The notes beneath the pieces were generated by a model, which saw only the letters and a list, made by a program, of their open reading frames with translations, was not told the origin of the DNA and did not search any database. This document shows, piece by piece, positions 1 through 11,587 of a DNA stretch of 64,000 bases (position 1 is the first letter of the stretch; every line of letters begins with the position of its first letter). The translations under genes were made by a program, and so were the position numbers. The stretch comes from Cordia subcordata (taxonomy: Eukaryota > Streptophyta > Magnoliopsida > Boraginales > Cordiaceae). The DNA lies in the NCBI GenBank assembly GCA_028554755.1, contig JAPTOF010000006.1, positions 12,208,501 to 12,272,500 of the forward strand, given 5' to 3'.

Positions 1-110
1 CGCTCACCTCATGTGCACATTGACACCCGAGAAATTAATGAGTCCAACCTTTATGGCGTTGTGGTGTAGTAATTGACATTGACTGGCCCGGCATTGACAG
101 CCATGAGAGT

Positions 111-1518
111 GAATTTTTTTTTAACCCAAAATTTAAAATGTTATGCAAAATTAATCCCATTTATAAAAGGGTTTTGAAAAATAACCCAATTTTGTTCTTA
201 AAATGTGTTGGACGCATTTATGGAACGCGGCCGCATTTCTAGCAGTATGGAACTCCACTGCTTCCTCCTCATCTACCTCCGCCTCTGCATCGACATCCGG
301 TCCTTCTATCACGTTCTCAATTTGGTAGTTCAAACTTGCTTCTGAGACTGCATCTTCTTTTTGATCGTTTAATTCACCGTCTTTGTTTTCTTTGTCTGTC
401 TCTGACAAAACAGTATTTGGTGCGACATCACATCTCTCCTCCGTGCCACCGCCATGATGAGAGGGTCCTCCGACTTCAAAAGTGGAATGTGGTTGCGGGG
501 AAATAGAAAAAGTAGCAAACTCCGCCGCTGTTGTTGCAATATTGATATGTTTATCTTCTACATATGATGGTGCATCATTTAGGTTCGGCATATTAGACTG
601 GTACAAGACGTCGAGCATTATTTGCCGCACATACACGTCGTCAGACTGAACGGACTGAACGTTCACTATTACGTGTGCCACACAGCGGTTCCATTCACAG
701 TGAGCTGTGCCATACATCTCCCACATATCTTCATCATCAATTATTGCACTTGGATAATAATATATCTGCTGCAATGTAGCATCCCATCTAGGGTCACGAT
801 AACGTAAGTTAACCCTATCGATGCTCGGACGCAACCCTAGTTTTCTAATTACACGAGAAACAAATTCATCGTAAGTTGTATATTAGATGAATTTTGATTT
901 TGCATGGTATATTTGGACGTCTATAATCAAGACCATAATCGGTCATTATTGTGTGACCGCCATAGTATAAAAGAACAGTAATATCAGTTGAATTCATTCT
1001 TTTAGGTGCTTTGGTAGAAACTTATACTAACAAATTGAATGAATTTGGTAGAAAGTTTATTTGGTGGAAAGTTATTGTGATGGGTAACGGATTGAATGAT
1101 CCGGTGGAGGAATGGATTGGAATTTATATAGGCAAAAAACGCATACTGGGAGTGTGTTTTTTGAAATTTCCTATGACGTGAAGTGACTAAAGCGTGATTT
1201 GTGGCAGCGAATATATTCCGGATACTGCAAACGTACTCCCAGAATACCCTGCTAAGAATATTTTCTCGTCCTCGCAATCAAATTAGATCTGGGGAAGGGG
1301 TGCAGGGAGACCCAGAAGAAAGGTTCCGGAAGCGTGGAACGCATTTCAGGAATGCGGGCGCACTCCTGGAGCGCAGCTGCGTTCCCGGAATGCGTTTCGT
1401 GCTCTGGGATTGCGTGCCACTCGTTTTTGAAACCAGGTTGGATTATTTTTCAAAATACTTTACGAACGAGGTTAGTTTTGCATAACATTTTAATTTTTGG
1501 GTAAAAAAAAAAAGTCCG
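111..1518 (-). mobile_element. Mutator-like element (MULE), internally deleted, with 9-bp TSD
   Basis: The element is flanked by the perfect 9-bp direct repeat catgagagt (102-110 and 1519-1527). Copy 2 has a single catgagagt at the matching empty site (about 38928-38936). Its ends are long terminal inverted repeats: about 80-100 bp from 111 inward match the reverse complement of about 1420-1518, sharing for example aaaatgttatgcaaaa and ttttgaaaaataa. Long TIRs with a 9-bp duplication are diagnostic of Mutator-like elements. The 1408-bp body carries an N-terminal transposase piece on the minus strand and GC-rich 'ggaatgcg'-type repeats at about 1320-1410. It is non-autonomous because no DDE domain is present. 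Confidence 0.9.
151..886 (-). pseudogene. MURA-like transposase, N-terminal fragment inside the MULE
   Basis: A reading frame of about 240 codons runs leftward from near 880; an in-frame TAA lies upstream and no convincing ATG starts it. The beginning (YDEFVSRVIRKLGLRPSID, then an IIDDEDMWEMY patch) resembles the N-terminal region of plant Mutator transposases, where a PB1-like segment is followed by a 'Y-P-I-DDED' patch. The second half is acidic and low complexity (DVDAEAEVDEEEAVE), and the last codons run into the left TIR. No catalytic DDE residues, CCHC knuckle or SWIM finger follow. It is best read as the 5' end of a MURA gene left after internal deletion. A captured host exon is less likely. 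Confidence 0.5.
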
Positions 1519-1827
1519 CATGAGAGTCTAATTTCTATCAAGTGAGAGATAGTTCAGTGATTTAAGTACACGGAGTTTTTGTTGAATTTTGCTACTTTGA
1601 ACTGCTAAATGCCTAAAACAAATCAACGTTCGTTTTTCGCTTTATATTTGTTTTCTGATCCATTGTTTAGATTGTTCTCGCGGATATGTACCGTTACACA
1701 ATTATGAACGCTATTTAACGGTGACAAGTAATTGGTAGTGTAATACGTCTCTAAGGAAATACGTTATATCATGCCCTCATTAATATCTTTCCAGCTTGCA
1801 TACAAGCTTATGTTCAATCAGTTATCA

Positions 1828-2100
1828 AATTTCCACACCTTGTCGACTCGCTGCTGCGCCCGGCTTCGCTGCCGCTGCCGGATGTTCAAGCCGCAGCAGG
1901 CTCAGGCAGCTGCGATGGAGGAGCTGAGCCCTTTGGCCACTCCAACTTCGCCATCCTCCTCTTCATCAACTGGTATGGAGGTCTCTCGGCATCTGATGAG
2001 CTTGGAGAGATAATCGAGTTGCCAGTGGAGGGGAGCTTTGACTCGTCCGGGTCAAAGGCCTAGCAGGCAATAGTTGACTCGGTGGTTGATTGGCGGCTCC
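1828..2100 (+). pseudogene. Relic of a DREB/ERF (A-4, TINY-like) transcription-factor gene, copy 1
   Basis: Short segments in shifting frames recall the region just after the AP2 domain of A-4 group ERF/DREB proteins: an NFP-x-L start then LLRPASLPLPDVQAAA (about 1828-1900), an Ala/Ser/Thr/Pro-rich linker (AQAAAMEELSPLATPTSPSS), then DELGEIIELPVEGSFDSS (about 1998-2045) and a VDSVVDW motif near 2070-2085. The order and spacing fit the family, but two frame changes and an in-frame TAG break it, and no AP2 domain is visible upstream. Copy 2 has the same relic with further loss. I infer that this was already a dead fragment before the block duplicated. Confidence 0.5.
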
Positions 2101-2713
2101 GCAACGAGGAAATTTTCTCTCAACCAAAACCACGAAGAAATGATGTCTTGACCTTCATAGATAGCAAAACCAAGATTATAATCAATCTAAAACTTTCCTC
2201 TTAAAATTTTCAATTTTACTCGTCTTTCTTGTCTTATGGCTCAAGTAAAAATAAGTGAATGTTGGAAATCAATTGTATGAAACTTTCGTCTTTTTGTCTC
2301 CGTTATCCTTGAAAGCTCCATATGTATTGTGCTTCACTCATAACACATATCATGACGCCGCAAATCTATGGTAATTCAATACTTTAAAAGAAAGACCAAG
2401 TGCAAAGTCTTATGCAGATTGAACAACAAAATTCTCTCTCCATTGTGCATTACTGTTAAGCACAAATCTCTTCTGTTCAATACATCCGTTGGCCAACTAG
2501 ACTAATTCTGAAATTAATCCTACAATTCTGCTTGCGCCCTGCGCATGTCCTCCATCTAGCTCCAGTAACAGCAAACAGACCAAGAGTTGTCAATCTGTCG
2601 CCTAAAAGACCGTGCAGTATGCTGAACTAATAACCATAACCTGGCAACGAATAATTGTAAAGCATTAGTTAATCAAGGCTAACAGTTGAACTCATGGTCA
2701 ATGAGGGGTGTTA

Positions 2714-5700
2714 TTAACGGTAGGTACCCGAATTATCCATGGGGTTCACGGCAGGCAATGGTTCAGGCTCCTTAATTTCCACCACCACAGCATCTGATGT
2801 CAGGAAGGTTTTTGCAACCGAAGCTGCATGCTCCAGGCAACATCTCACAACCTGAGCATAGCGTATATATTAGTAGGCCTGGATAGTAATCAAATCTATA
2901 CATAATCACTGTGCAACACTAGCACAACTAGAACTGTAAGACGCAAACACAACTTATAAGCTTGAGATTTCAAAATTTTCATCACTGCTGTTGTAAGAAC
3001 ATAGTTTAGTTTATCATCTATAGAGACACAATGATGCACTGTAACCAAATATTACTAAATTGCAGATTCATTAGGATGAATACCAAAATGCTAACTTTAT
3101 TCCGTACTTCAAAGCGAGGTTGGACATGTTAAAAGTTTACCTTCGTCGGATCAATTATACCAGCAGTCATTAGATCCTCAAATTTTCCAGTTGCAGCATT
3201 GTAGCCGTACCTGAAGTCATCATTGGACAACACCTGAAAAGAAAATGCCAACAATTTAGTCAATCTGCTTCAACATGTTCTGTTTAGTGAATCGTATTTA
3301 TTCAATTTGGCATATAGCCATGTCATTCAGCCAAACCTTCTCTATCACAACACTTCCATTCACACCAGCATTCTTCGCAATTAACTTCATTGGGTAGCTC
3401 AATGCCCTCTTAACTATATCAGCGCCAACCTGCAACCATAACCATTCAACAACAAGAAGCAATATATAATCAGATACTATCTCTATAATGTTGATTATGG
3501 CAATACAAAAGTATTATACTTGCATCACCTTTTGCTCATCGTTTTCTAGAGTCTCTTTAATGGCATCAACCTTCTGTGAAAGGCGCAACAAGGTGCATCC
3601 ACCACCAACTACAATGCCTTCCTCAACAGCTGCCTGAAGTGAGCAAAACATTTCCATTTAGTCAATTCACCGCCTTTCAAAGGAAAAAGCTAGAAGTGCC
3701 TCATAAACCAAGTAGAAAACCCATCAAAGATACCATTGTAGCATTAAGTGCATCCTCTACTCTCAATTTTTTCTCCTTGAGTTCTGTTTCAGTTTGTGCT
3801 CCAACCTGCACAATAGCTCAATTTTATCGGAGAAGAATGAATAACTAAATATTACAGGAAAAAAGATCACGGAGCCATTAAGTAATCACCTGGACAACAG
3901 CAACACCACCTGAGAGTTTTGCAATTCTTTCATTAAGTTTTTCCTTTTCGTAGTCCTGTTCAGCTGCCTGCACGAAGGTCCCACAATTTTAAATGTTAGG
4001 GAGGTGCTCCCTGTCGTAAACAGGAGAAAGAAGTGTAATATCAGCTGAGCTGTACCTCAACGAGGTTTCTGATCTGCTCAACTCGTTTATCCACTGCTTC
4101 CTGAGTGCTGCCATCACCAACAATGGTTGTTCTCTCCTTGGTAAGTACAACTTTGGCAGCATGCCCCAATACCTCACCTCCTGCCTTGTCAAGGGTTAAG
4201 CCAATTTCGTCCCGAATTACAGTACCTGAATCACAATATACTGATCTTGTGAGCTCTAATTAAAAAGACTTCACAAAATTTTTTTTAAAAAAATGACTAG
4301 ACAAAGACAGACCGCCGGTGAGGACAGCAATGTCATCGAGGTACTGGCTCTTGCGCTCTCCAAATCCAGGTGCTTTAAGTGCAGCAATCTTCAGTGCTCC
4401 TCTGAGCTTATTAACAACAAGGGTGGCAAGAGCTTCCTGCTCAATGTCTTCTGCGATTATCAAAATTGGGTATCCACCCCTGATGGCTTCTTCCAACACA
4501 TTGACTAAATCCCTTGCATTCGTAATCTTTTTGTCAACTAGAAGCAGCTGCGAAGGTAACATCAAAAGGCAAAAGTTAGCCCAGGCTATAACCAAAGATA
4601 CAGCACATTCAAGAACTAAAAGAGATTTTCCCTTTAAGATACTACAACTGAGTGAAAGAGCCAGGTACCTTGCAGTTCTCATATTCAACCGCCATTTTCT
4701 CACTGTCCGTCACAAAATAAGGGGAAATATAGCCTCGATCAAATTGCATGCCTTCCACAACAACCAAATTATTCTCAGAACTTCGCCCTTCCTCAAGAGT
4801 CACCACACCTTTCCTGCCCACTTTCATCATGGCTTCCGCAATCATATTTCCTATTTCGTAGTTGTTTCCTGCACTAACTGCAGCTACATCTGCCAGCTCG
4901 CTGTCTTCTACCTATAAAATATAACCATAGGGCATTTCGACATAGATTCATAGAACAAAATAAATTTTCATTTACAACCAATGTCACCACTAGCAATGGA
5001 ATAAGCAACAACATACACATATACTCACAAAAACAGGAAACTATCTTTCTTACATCTTTTGACATTGATCGAAGCTCAGTAACCAATGCTTTTGCTGTCT
5101 TCTCAATGCCGCGTGTAATCTGAATAGGATTTGCACCAGCTGCAACCACCTGAGTAGTTTAAGGTTTAAGTCAGCAATCACACCTTCTCGACTCGAGAAC
5201 TAATGGCTGCATTCTTCTGGGATTTTTGAGAAAACCAAAGGAAAGCAAGATTTCTATCACGAACCTTTACACCTTCAGCAATCAGACCTTGTGCTAAGAC
5301 AACAGATGTTGTTGTTCCATCCCCAGCCAAATCATTTGTCTTTGAAGCAGCTTGTCGTACCAACTTGGCTCCAATATTCTCAACAGGGTCCTCTAGTTCA
5401 ACCTATACCAAATATTTAGAAATTGGATCAGACTTCAGAGTAACAAACTTTCGCATCTTAATTCGTATTACAAGCTTGAAATTACATAAACAATCACATC
5501 TCTATATCATCTGTACATAAACATTAGCAGGAAATCACCACCACTTAATAGGACTTATACCTCTTTAGCTACAGTAACACCATCATTAACAATTTTTGGA
5601 GACCCATACTTGCTCTCCAGAACCACATTTCTTCCTTTTGGACCCAGAGTGACACCAACAAGATCTGCAAGTTTGTTAACACCAGCCTGCAGAGGACACA

Positions 5701-6036
5701 AAGAAATAAAGTCAGACAAATCAAAGGCTTTTTCCCCTTTCTATGAAAGGGGCTTGGAACTCATAATCACAAACATTCTTATTAAAAATTTACCTGCAAT
5801 TTCTTAACAGCTGAACCATCCTTGTTGAAGTATAAGTCCTTGGCCATAGCCTGGACTTTTGGGCTACATCTTTTCTGCAGAACCACATTTCCTCTCCTGC
5901 CTCCCAAAGAAGTTGAAGATATCGAAGTGAAAGAAGATAAAGCCTCTGAAGAATTTCTGAATTTCTTATCTGTTGCACGGCTGCTGGTTGAACCAACAGA
6001 GCCAACAGAAGACACGGCAGTGAAAGTTGATGCCAT
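2714..6036 (-). CDS. CPN60B: Chaperonin 60 subunit beta, chloroplastic (RuBisCO-binding protein beta), copy 1
   Basis: Group I chaperonin of the chloroplast stroma. With the alpha subunit and Cpn20/Cpn10 it forms the folding chamber used by Rubisco large subunit and other proteins. Thirteen coding exons, all with GT-AG boundaries: 5794-6036, 5561-5686, 5265-5402, 5054-5149, 4669-4911, 4313-4547, 4056-4225, 3890-3967, 3734-3805, 3529-3633, 3337-3429, 3141-3233, 2714-2851 (TAA at 2714-2716). They join without a break into 609 codons, close to the family length of about 600. Residues 1 to about 60 are Ser/Thr-rich and basic (transit peptide). The ATP-site motif GDGTTTS is at about 150-156 and EEGIVVGGG at about 471-479. 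Start chosen at 6036, the first ATG after the leader-intron acceptor. It ends in SGTYR after the conserved NPMDN. The gene looks intact. Confidence 0.95.
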
Positions 6037-6040
6037 AATT

Positions 6041-7230
6041 CTGCAACAAATCCATTAGGAACCACATTATGATGAAAACCCTCCATGAAGATAGTTAGAC
6101 TACGTATGAAAGAATACATACAAGCAATTGAAAATAAGAAACATTTAACTTCAAGCAAACGTGTTCCAGCTTCAACAGGCAAGTTTACTAAACATTTCAT
6201 GTCCACCTAAATGAACTGATAACATACACTCCCAAGCTGAGAGAATGAGTTAAATGCCCCATTTTTTTTGAAAAAAACAACAAAGAATGTCATGCTTTTG
6301 AAACTAATGAGTAAAATGCCACAAAACTAATTTTCAAGTTTTGAAAGCTCGAATATCTCTTCTAATTTTTTGCACCTTCAAGTTCTGCTTTTCAAAAGAA
6401 AAAAGTTCCAATCTACGAGTTTTCAAAACTCCAAGATGCATTTTGTGGCATTTTACTCATTAGTTTCAAAATCATGACATTTTGGTTTTTTTTTTTAAAA
6501 AAAAAAAATGGGGCATTTCACTCATTCTCTCTCCCACGCTTAACATGACATACACAAGCTGGGAAAAACAAGGCAGTCGAAGATTAACTATCGACCAGTT
6601 ATTACACAAGCCCCCAGCACTAATATAAGAGCTACCACCTCATCTAAAAGATTTGTTTAAAGCTTGTACACGTGGACAATCTAATATTTTTAAGTGGGTG
6701 GCTGAGACTCAAACCTGTGCCCTGGGCTCTATACCATATTAGAGTTACCACCTTATGTTTTTAGACAAGTTGATAACTCCAATAACTAATTCTGAAGATA
6801 TCCGATGTTGGAGAACAGGGCGTTACTTCTGGCCAAATTGAGTATCCAGTTAGACCTTTTTAAGTTAAACTATTGATTCTTTTAGAGTTTTTCTTCGATT
6901 CGATTCATTCAATCCCTTCGATTATCATGACAGTAGAAATTTACGTCAAAAATACTACCACAAATTATCAATCCTGAAAAAGAAGGCCCATTTCACGAGG
7001 AAAAAAAATTCAAACTTGCAATCCAATTACGAACAAAATATTAAATGTTATACTACCTTCATTGATACAACAAGAACAAAATAAAAACACAAAAGATGAA
7101 ACGCTATGCTACATTGACATAATAAGAACAAAACAAAAACTAAAGGAAAAGGTGAATTAGCGCAATTGACCTGATGAAGTAAAGTGTCTCAAAATTGACT
7201 TAAAAGGAAAAAAAAAAAATTACTGTTTAC
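6041..7230 (-). other. Leader (5'UTR) intron of CPN60B copy 1
   Basis: On the minus strand the donor is CTCAAG|GTAAAC (GT at 7230-7229) and the acceptor is TTGTTGCAG, ending 4 bases before the ATG. This places a 1.19-kb intron in the 5'UTR. It hosts a hairpin MITE (6239-6531) and a low-copy repeat at about 6590-6760 ('gctaccacctcatctaaaag'). The splice boundaries are predicted from sequence only. Confidence 0.65.
6239..6531. mobile_element. Hairpin MITE (Mutator-type) in the CPN60B leader intron, copy 1
   Basis: The 293-bp element is an almost complete inverted repeat. From the left it begins gagagaatgagttaaatgcc, and the reverse complement of its right end begins gagagaatgagtgaaatgcc; both arms continue through aaactaatgagtaaaatgcc. 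It is flanked by tcccaagct (6230-6238) and tcccacgct (6532-6540), an 8/9 match to a 9-bp target duplication. A truncated copy sits at the same place in copy 2, so it predates the block duplication. It shares arm motifs with the MITE at 17421-18174. Confidence 0.85.
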
Positions 7231-7340
7231 CTTGAGGAGAGTAAAAATGGAGGAGAAAAGTGAAGCTCTAAACAGAGAAGATGAGGAGGGTGTTGAGAGT
7301 GACGAGTGTAGATGGTTGAATGCAAAGAAGGGGGTGGTTG
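7231..7340 (-). other. Probable leader exon of CPN60B copy 1
   Basis: This segment precedes the predicted donor at 7230 and is well conserved in copy 2 (about 44169-44285). It is purine-rich on the plus strand (pyrimidine-rich in the sense strand), contains no sense-strand ATG that I could find near its 3' end, and leads into the telo-box. The transcription start is not determinable from sequence; the right edge is approximate. Confidence 0.5.
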
Positions 7341-7341
7341 G

Positions 7342-7401
7342 TTAGGGTTTAAGAATACAAGGCGTGGGAGAGAGGATTTGGTGAGTGAGAAGATTCTAGA
7401 A
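7342..7401 (-). promoter_or_regulatory. CPN60B copy 1 promoter: telo-box and heat-shock element
   Basis: The sense strand reads AAACCCTAA (telo-box, 7342-7350), common near start sites of highly expressed plant genes. Upstream at 7389-7401 is gaagattctagaa, a perfect three-unit heat-shock element (GAAnnTTCnnGAA). Copy 2 has gaagattccagaa at 44335-44347: the spacer differs but every core base is kept. HSEs bind heat-shock factors, which suits a chaperonin gene. AT-rich TATA-like sequence lies at about 7405-7425, but no TATA box is decisive. Confidence 0.65.
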
Positions 7402-7684
7402 TTATTTAGAGAATTTTTATTTATTTCAATTTCAATTGTATGGCTGTTTGGTGATCTCCGTGTTGACGGCCTACTGTAGTTAGGATGTTCACTTGGCCAA
7501 TATTTTCCCTTTTTTTTTTTTTAATTCCACCTTCTCCTGGGCCGAATATCCATTAGATAGTGCTTTTTTTTTCTTTTTTTGGTTGTTGCCTTGGTGTGTA
7601 CGCGGGTGGTTTGGTGCAGTTTTTGTACGAAATTTTTAAGCCAACCGATATATGTTGTTTATCTTTTTATAAAATCAAAACTAT

Positions 7685-8020
7685 TGTTGTAAAATAACTT
7701 AAATATAATGTAGTATAAAAATAACTTGAATAATAAAATCTTTGCTATTACAATATAATATCACTCTTGTTTCTATCTTCTTTTCTCTACTACTTCTTGT
7801 ATATACTATTTCTATCTTTCTTTCTTCATCCCAAGCTTCTACCATCCCATCTCCTTTTATAGCAAAAATTGAGAAGACAATGCATTAAATGGGAAGATAT
7901 GCATATCTCCAAAATTTCAAACTTTGCATGCTATAACAAATTCCTAAGCAATTATAGCATCAATTGTTGACTTATTAGCAAAAGTGAATTTTGCAAGTTG
8001 TGAATGTCCATTTCACAACA
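7685..8020 (-). repeat. Copia 3' LTR
   Basis: 336 bp, starting tgttgtaaaataac and ending catttcacaaca on the plus strand. It is colinear with 13606-13941 and has no indels between the two LTRs. Confidence 0.95.
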
Positions 8021-8238
8021 CTCTCCCTTGGACATTCATCACAAGAATATGCCTCTTAAAACCATACTCAGAAAAACCCAGTGGGAAAAAAAACCTCGTG
8101 AAGGAAAAGAGTACAACATCCTTGTTATACGCTTCATGCTGCCTCATTAAAAACCTTGCCAGAAAAACCCAATGGGACAAAACCTAGGCGAAGGAAAAAA
8201 GAGTACAGCGTGTATAATTCTCCCCCTCATGAAGGCAA

Positions 8239-10365
8239 TCAGAAGCAATCTCTGAGTCGTCGTATGCCGATCTTATGTAGCATCTTCTCTAATGTTGTTG
8301 CAGGTAACGCATTTGTAAACAAGTCTGCTAAATTCTCACTTGAGCAAATTTGACAAACATCAATCTCTCCTTTCTTTTGGAGTTCATGTGTAAAGAAGAA
8401 TTTTGGTGAAATATGCTTAGTTCTGTCACCCTTGATGTAGCCTCCTTTTACTTGAGCAATACAAGCAGCATTATCTTCATACAGTATGGTTGGTCCCCTT
8501 TTGCTAGTTGAAATGTTGCATTCATCTTCAATATGTTGAGTTAAAGATCTCAACCATACACGTTCTCGGCTCGCCTCATGTAATGCAAGTATTTCAGCAT
8601 GATTTGAGGAAGTGGTGGCAATAGTTTATTTCGTTGAGCGCCAGGAAATAGTTGTACCACCATATGTGAAGAGATATCCAGTTTGGGATCGTCCTTTATA
8701 CGGGTCAGATAAATACCCAACATTTGCATACCCTATTAATGCAGGATGTGTATGCTTTGAATATAATAAGCCCATATCAATTGTTCCACGAAGATAACGA
8801 AGTACATGTTTAATACCGGCCCAATGTCTTCGTGTTGGTGTAGCACTAAATCTTGCTAATAGATTTACAGAGAATGCAATATCTGGACGTGTATTGTTAG
8901 CAAGATACATCAAGGCACCAATTGCACTAAGATATGGTACTTCAGAGCCAAGCATTTCTTCGTTATCTTCTCGAGGACGAAAAGGGTCCTTTTTGATATC
9001 AAGAAATCGGACAACCATTGGGGTACTCAATGGATGAGCTTTGTCCATATTAAATCTCTTCAAAATTTTTTCAGTATAAGTCTTTTGGTGGACTAAAATT
9101 CCACCTGACAAATGCTCAATCTGTAGGCCGAGACAAAATTTAGTTTTGCCTAGATCTTTCATCTCAAATTCTTTACATAAATATGCAACTGTTGCTTTAA
9201 GCTCTTCAATAGTCCCTATGATGTTTAAATCATCAACATATAAAGCAATAATAACAAATCCTTTTCCTGATCTCTTGATAAAAACACATGGGCTTGTGGG
9301 ACTATTAACATATCCTTCTTTTAGGAGATATGTACTTAGATGATTGTACCACATTCGTCCAGATTGTTTCAATCCATATAAGGATCTTTGCAATTTAATG
9401 GAGTACATCTCCCGAGGTTTTGATCTATATGCTTCAGGCATATTTAGTCATTCAGGGACTTTCATATAAATATCACTATTAAGTGACCCATACAAATATG
9501 ATGTCACTACATCCATGAGGTGCATATGAAGTCCCTCACAAATTGCTAGGCTGATTAAATATCTGAATGTGATTACGTTCACCACAGGAGAATATGTCTC
9601 CTCATAATCAATTCCAGGCCTTTGTGAAAAACCTTGTGCTACAAGTCGTGCTTTATATCTGACAATTTCATTATTTTCATTTCGTTTTCGCACGAATACC
9701 CACTTGTAGCCGACAGGCCTTACATTTTGAGGCGTTTGGATGATAGGTCCAAAAACTTTACGCTTTGTAAGAGATTTTAATTCAGCCTCCATTGCGTCTT
9801 TCCATTTAGACCAATCATTTCTATGTCGACATTCTTGAACGGACTTTGGTTCACAATCCTCGCTTTCTATTATTAATTCAGTAGCTACTGCATATGAAAA
9901 TTTTTCATCACTAACAATTTCATTTCGGTTCCATCTTTTTCCTGTAGTAATATAATTAATTGAGATTTCTTCAGTTTCAATATTGTCGCTATTTTTCTCA
10001 CACTCAGGTACCTGATTCTTTACTGGTGTTGCCTTTCCAACAATTTTTGCGACATCTACAGGATCATTAAGAACCTCAAAAATGCCAACTTGCTTACTCA
10101 GCTCCCTTCTTTTTCGAGGATTTTTATCTTTGGAGCCAACTGGTCTACCACGTTTTTGACGAACAGTAGACTCATTTGCTAAAGTATTAGATTGCTCTTC
10201 TGAAATATCAATTCTAGCAGGAACATTTCGAGCTGGAACGTGTGACTTGGTCACTCTCTTTGTATCAGTGAATGCATCTGACAATTGATGAGCAATCCTT
10301 TGTAGATAAATAATTTTCTGAACTTCTTGTTCAGATAGATTTGTGCGAGAATCAAAATGAGTCAT
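8239..10365 (-). pseudogene. Copia reverse transcriptase and RNase H, interrupted by stops
   Basis: The first segment (10365-9448) holds a linker and the N-terminal reverse transcriptase (KWVFVRKRNENNEIVRYKAR, GIDYEETYSPV) and ends at a TGA. The frame resumes at 9441-8626 with the catalytic YVDD box (ALYVDDLNIIG), YLRGTIDMG and an SGYLF-like segment, then a TAA near 8623-8625. The same frame continues into RNase H (HAEILALHEASRE, ILYEDNAACI, KHISPKFFF) to about 8239. Catalytic motifs are readable, but two nonsense codons prevent a full product. A second purine-rich tract lies just after the coding end (plus-strand ctccccctcatg, about 8221-8232). Confidence 0.9.
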
Positions 10366-10444
10366 AGATGATGCATTCTATGTAATTTCTAGCTTTTCCA
10401 GCTTTTGTCTTTCTCCCCCTAATCTTTGGGAATCTTTGTTTAAA

Positions 10445-11587
10445 TCAATGACAATCAGCAAAATGTCTTTGTAAAAGATCTCCAGTTAAGGGTTCAAGAT
10501 ATTTAATAATTGATGGAGATTCAAAACCAACATATATTCCCAGTCTTCTTTGTGGTCCAATTTTTGTGCGTTGTGGTGGAGCAATTGGAACATATACTGC
10601 ACAACCAAATATTTTTAAATGGGATATATTTGGTTCTTGACCAGAAACCAATTGTAAAGGGGAATATTTATGATAAGCAGTTGGTCTTATTCGAACGATC
10701 TTTGCGGCATGCAATATGGCATGTCCCCAGCAGAACTAGGCAACTTAGTTCTCATAAGCAGTGGTCTAGCGATTAGCTGTAGACGTTTAATAAAAGATTC
10801 TGCTAAACCATTTTGAGTATGTGTATGAGCCACAGGATGCTCAACTATAATCCCAATTGATGTACAATAATCATTAAAAGATTGGGATGTAAATTCTCCT
10901 ACATTATCAAGACGAATTTTCTTAATCGTATAATCTGGAAATTGTGCACGTAGGCGGATTATTTGTGCAAGGAGTCTTGCAAATGCCATATTTCGAGTGG
11001 ATAATAAGGAGACATGTGACCAACGTGTGGAGGCATCTATTAATACCATAAAGTATCGAAATGGTCCACATCGGAAAAATAGGCCCACATATGTCCCCTT
11101 GAATTCGTTCTAGAAATGTAGGATTTTCAGTATCAATTTTAGTTGGGGATGGCCTTATAATCAATTTCCCTTGGGCACAAGCAGCACATGAAAATTCATT
11201 TGATGAGAATACTTTTTGACTCTTTAATGAGTGCCCTTGTGAATTTTCAATAATTCGTCTCATCATTATTGCGCATGGATGTCCAAGGCGATCATGCCAA
11301 AGAGTAAAACTCTTTGGATCAATTATCTTCTGGTTTATCACAGCATGTGATTCCATATGATTTATATAAATACAATATAGTTGAGAAGATAATGCTGGCA
11401 ATTTTTCTAATATGTGCTTTTTGCCAGATATAAGCGATGTGATATAAAGATATTCTTTATTGCCTTCCTTCATGGTTTCAATATGATAACCATTTTCTCT
11501 TATATCTTTAAAACTGAGTAGATTTCTTTGTGATCTACTTGAGTATAAAGCATCGCTTATTATCATCTTTGTTCCTTCAGGAAACAA
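10445..11587 (-). pseudogene. Copia protease-integrase region, broken
   Basis: Three overlapping frames cover the region. 11587-10922 has the GAG-pre-integrase motif (LWHDRLGHP, then a CAACAQGK zinc-binding cysteine pair). 11088-10687 carries the integrase core (an LIDASTRW segment, RLDNVGEF, and AHTHTQNGLAE before a conserved E). 10714-10445 carries the C-terminal part (FGCAVYVPI, GIYVGFESPSI). At least two frameshifts separate them. The integrase would insert the cDNA copy. The core Asp and Glu contexts are present, but the protein cannot be made as one chain. Confidence 0.85.

Noticed and set aside
4318..4917. Long plus-strand ORFs opposite CPN60B (about 195-199 codons, also at 41630-42217)
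   Set aside because: They are antisense shadows of two well-supported CPN60B exons and the intron between.
5790..6206. 138-codon minus ORF overlapping the CPN60B start
   Set aside because: It lies in another frame, crosses the leader-intron acceptor, and has no family similarity; the ATG at 6036 gives the conserved transit peptide and mature protein.
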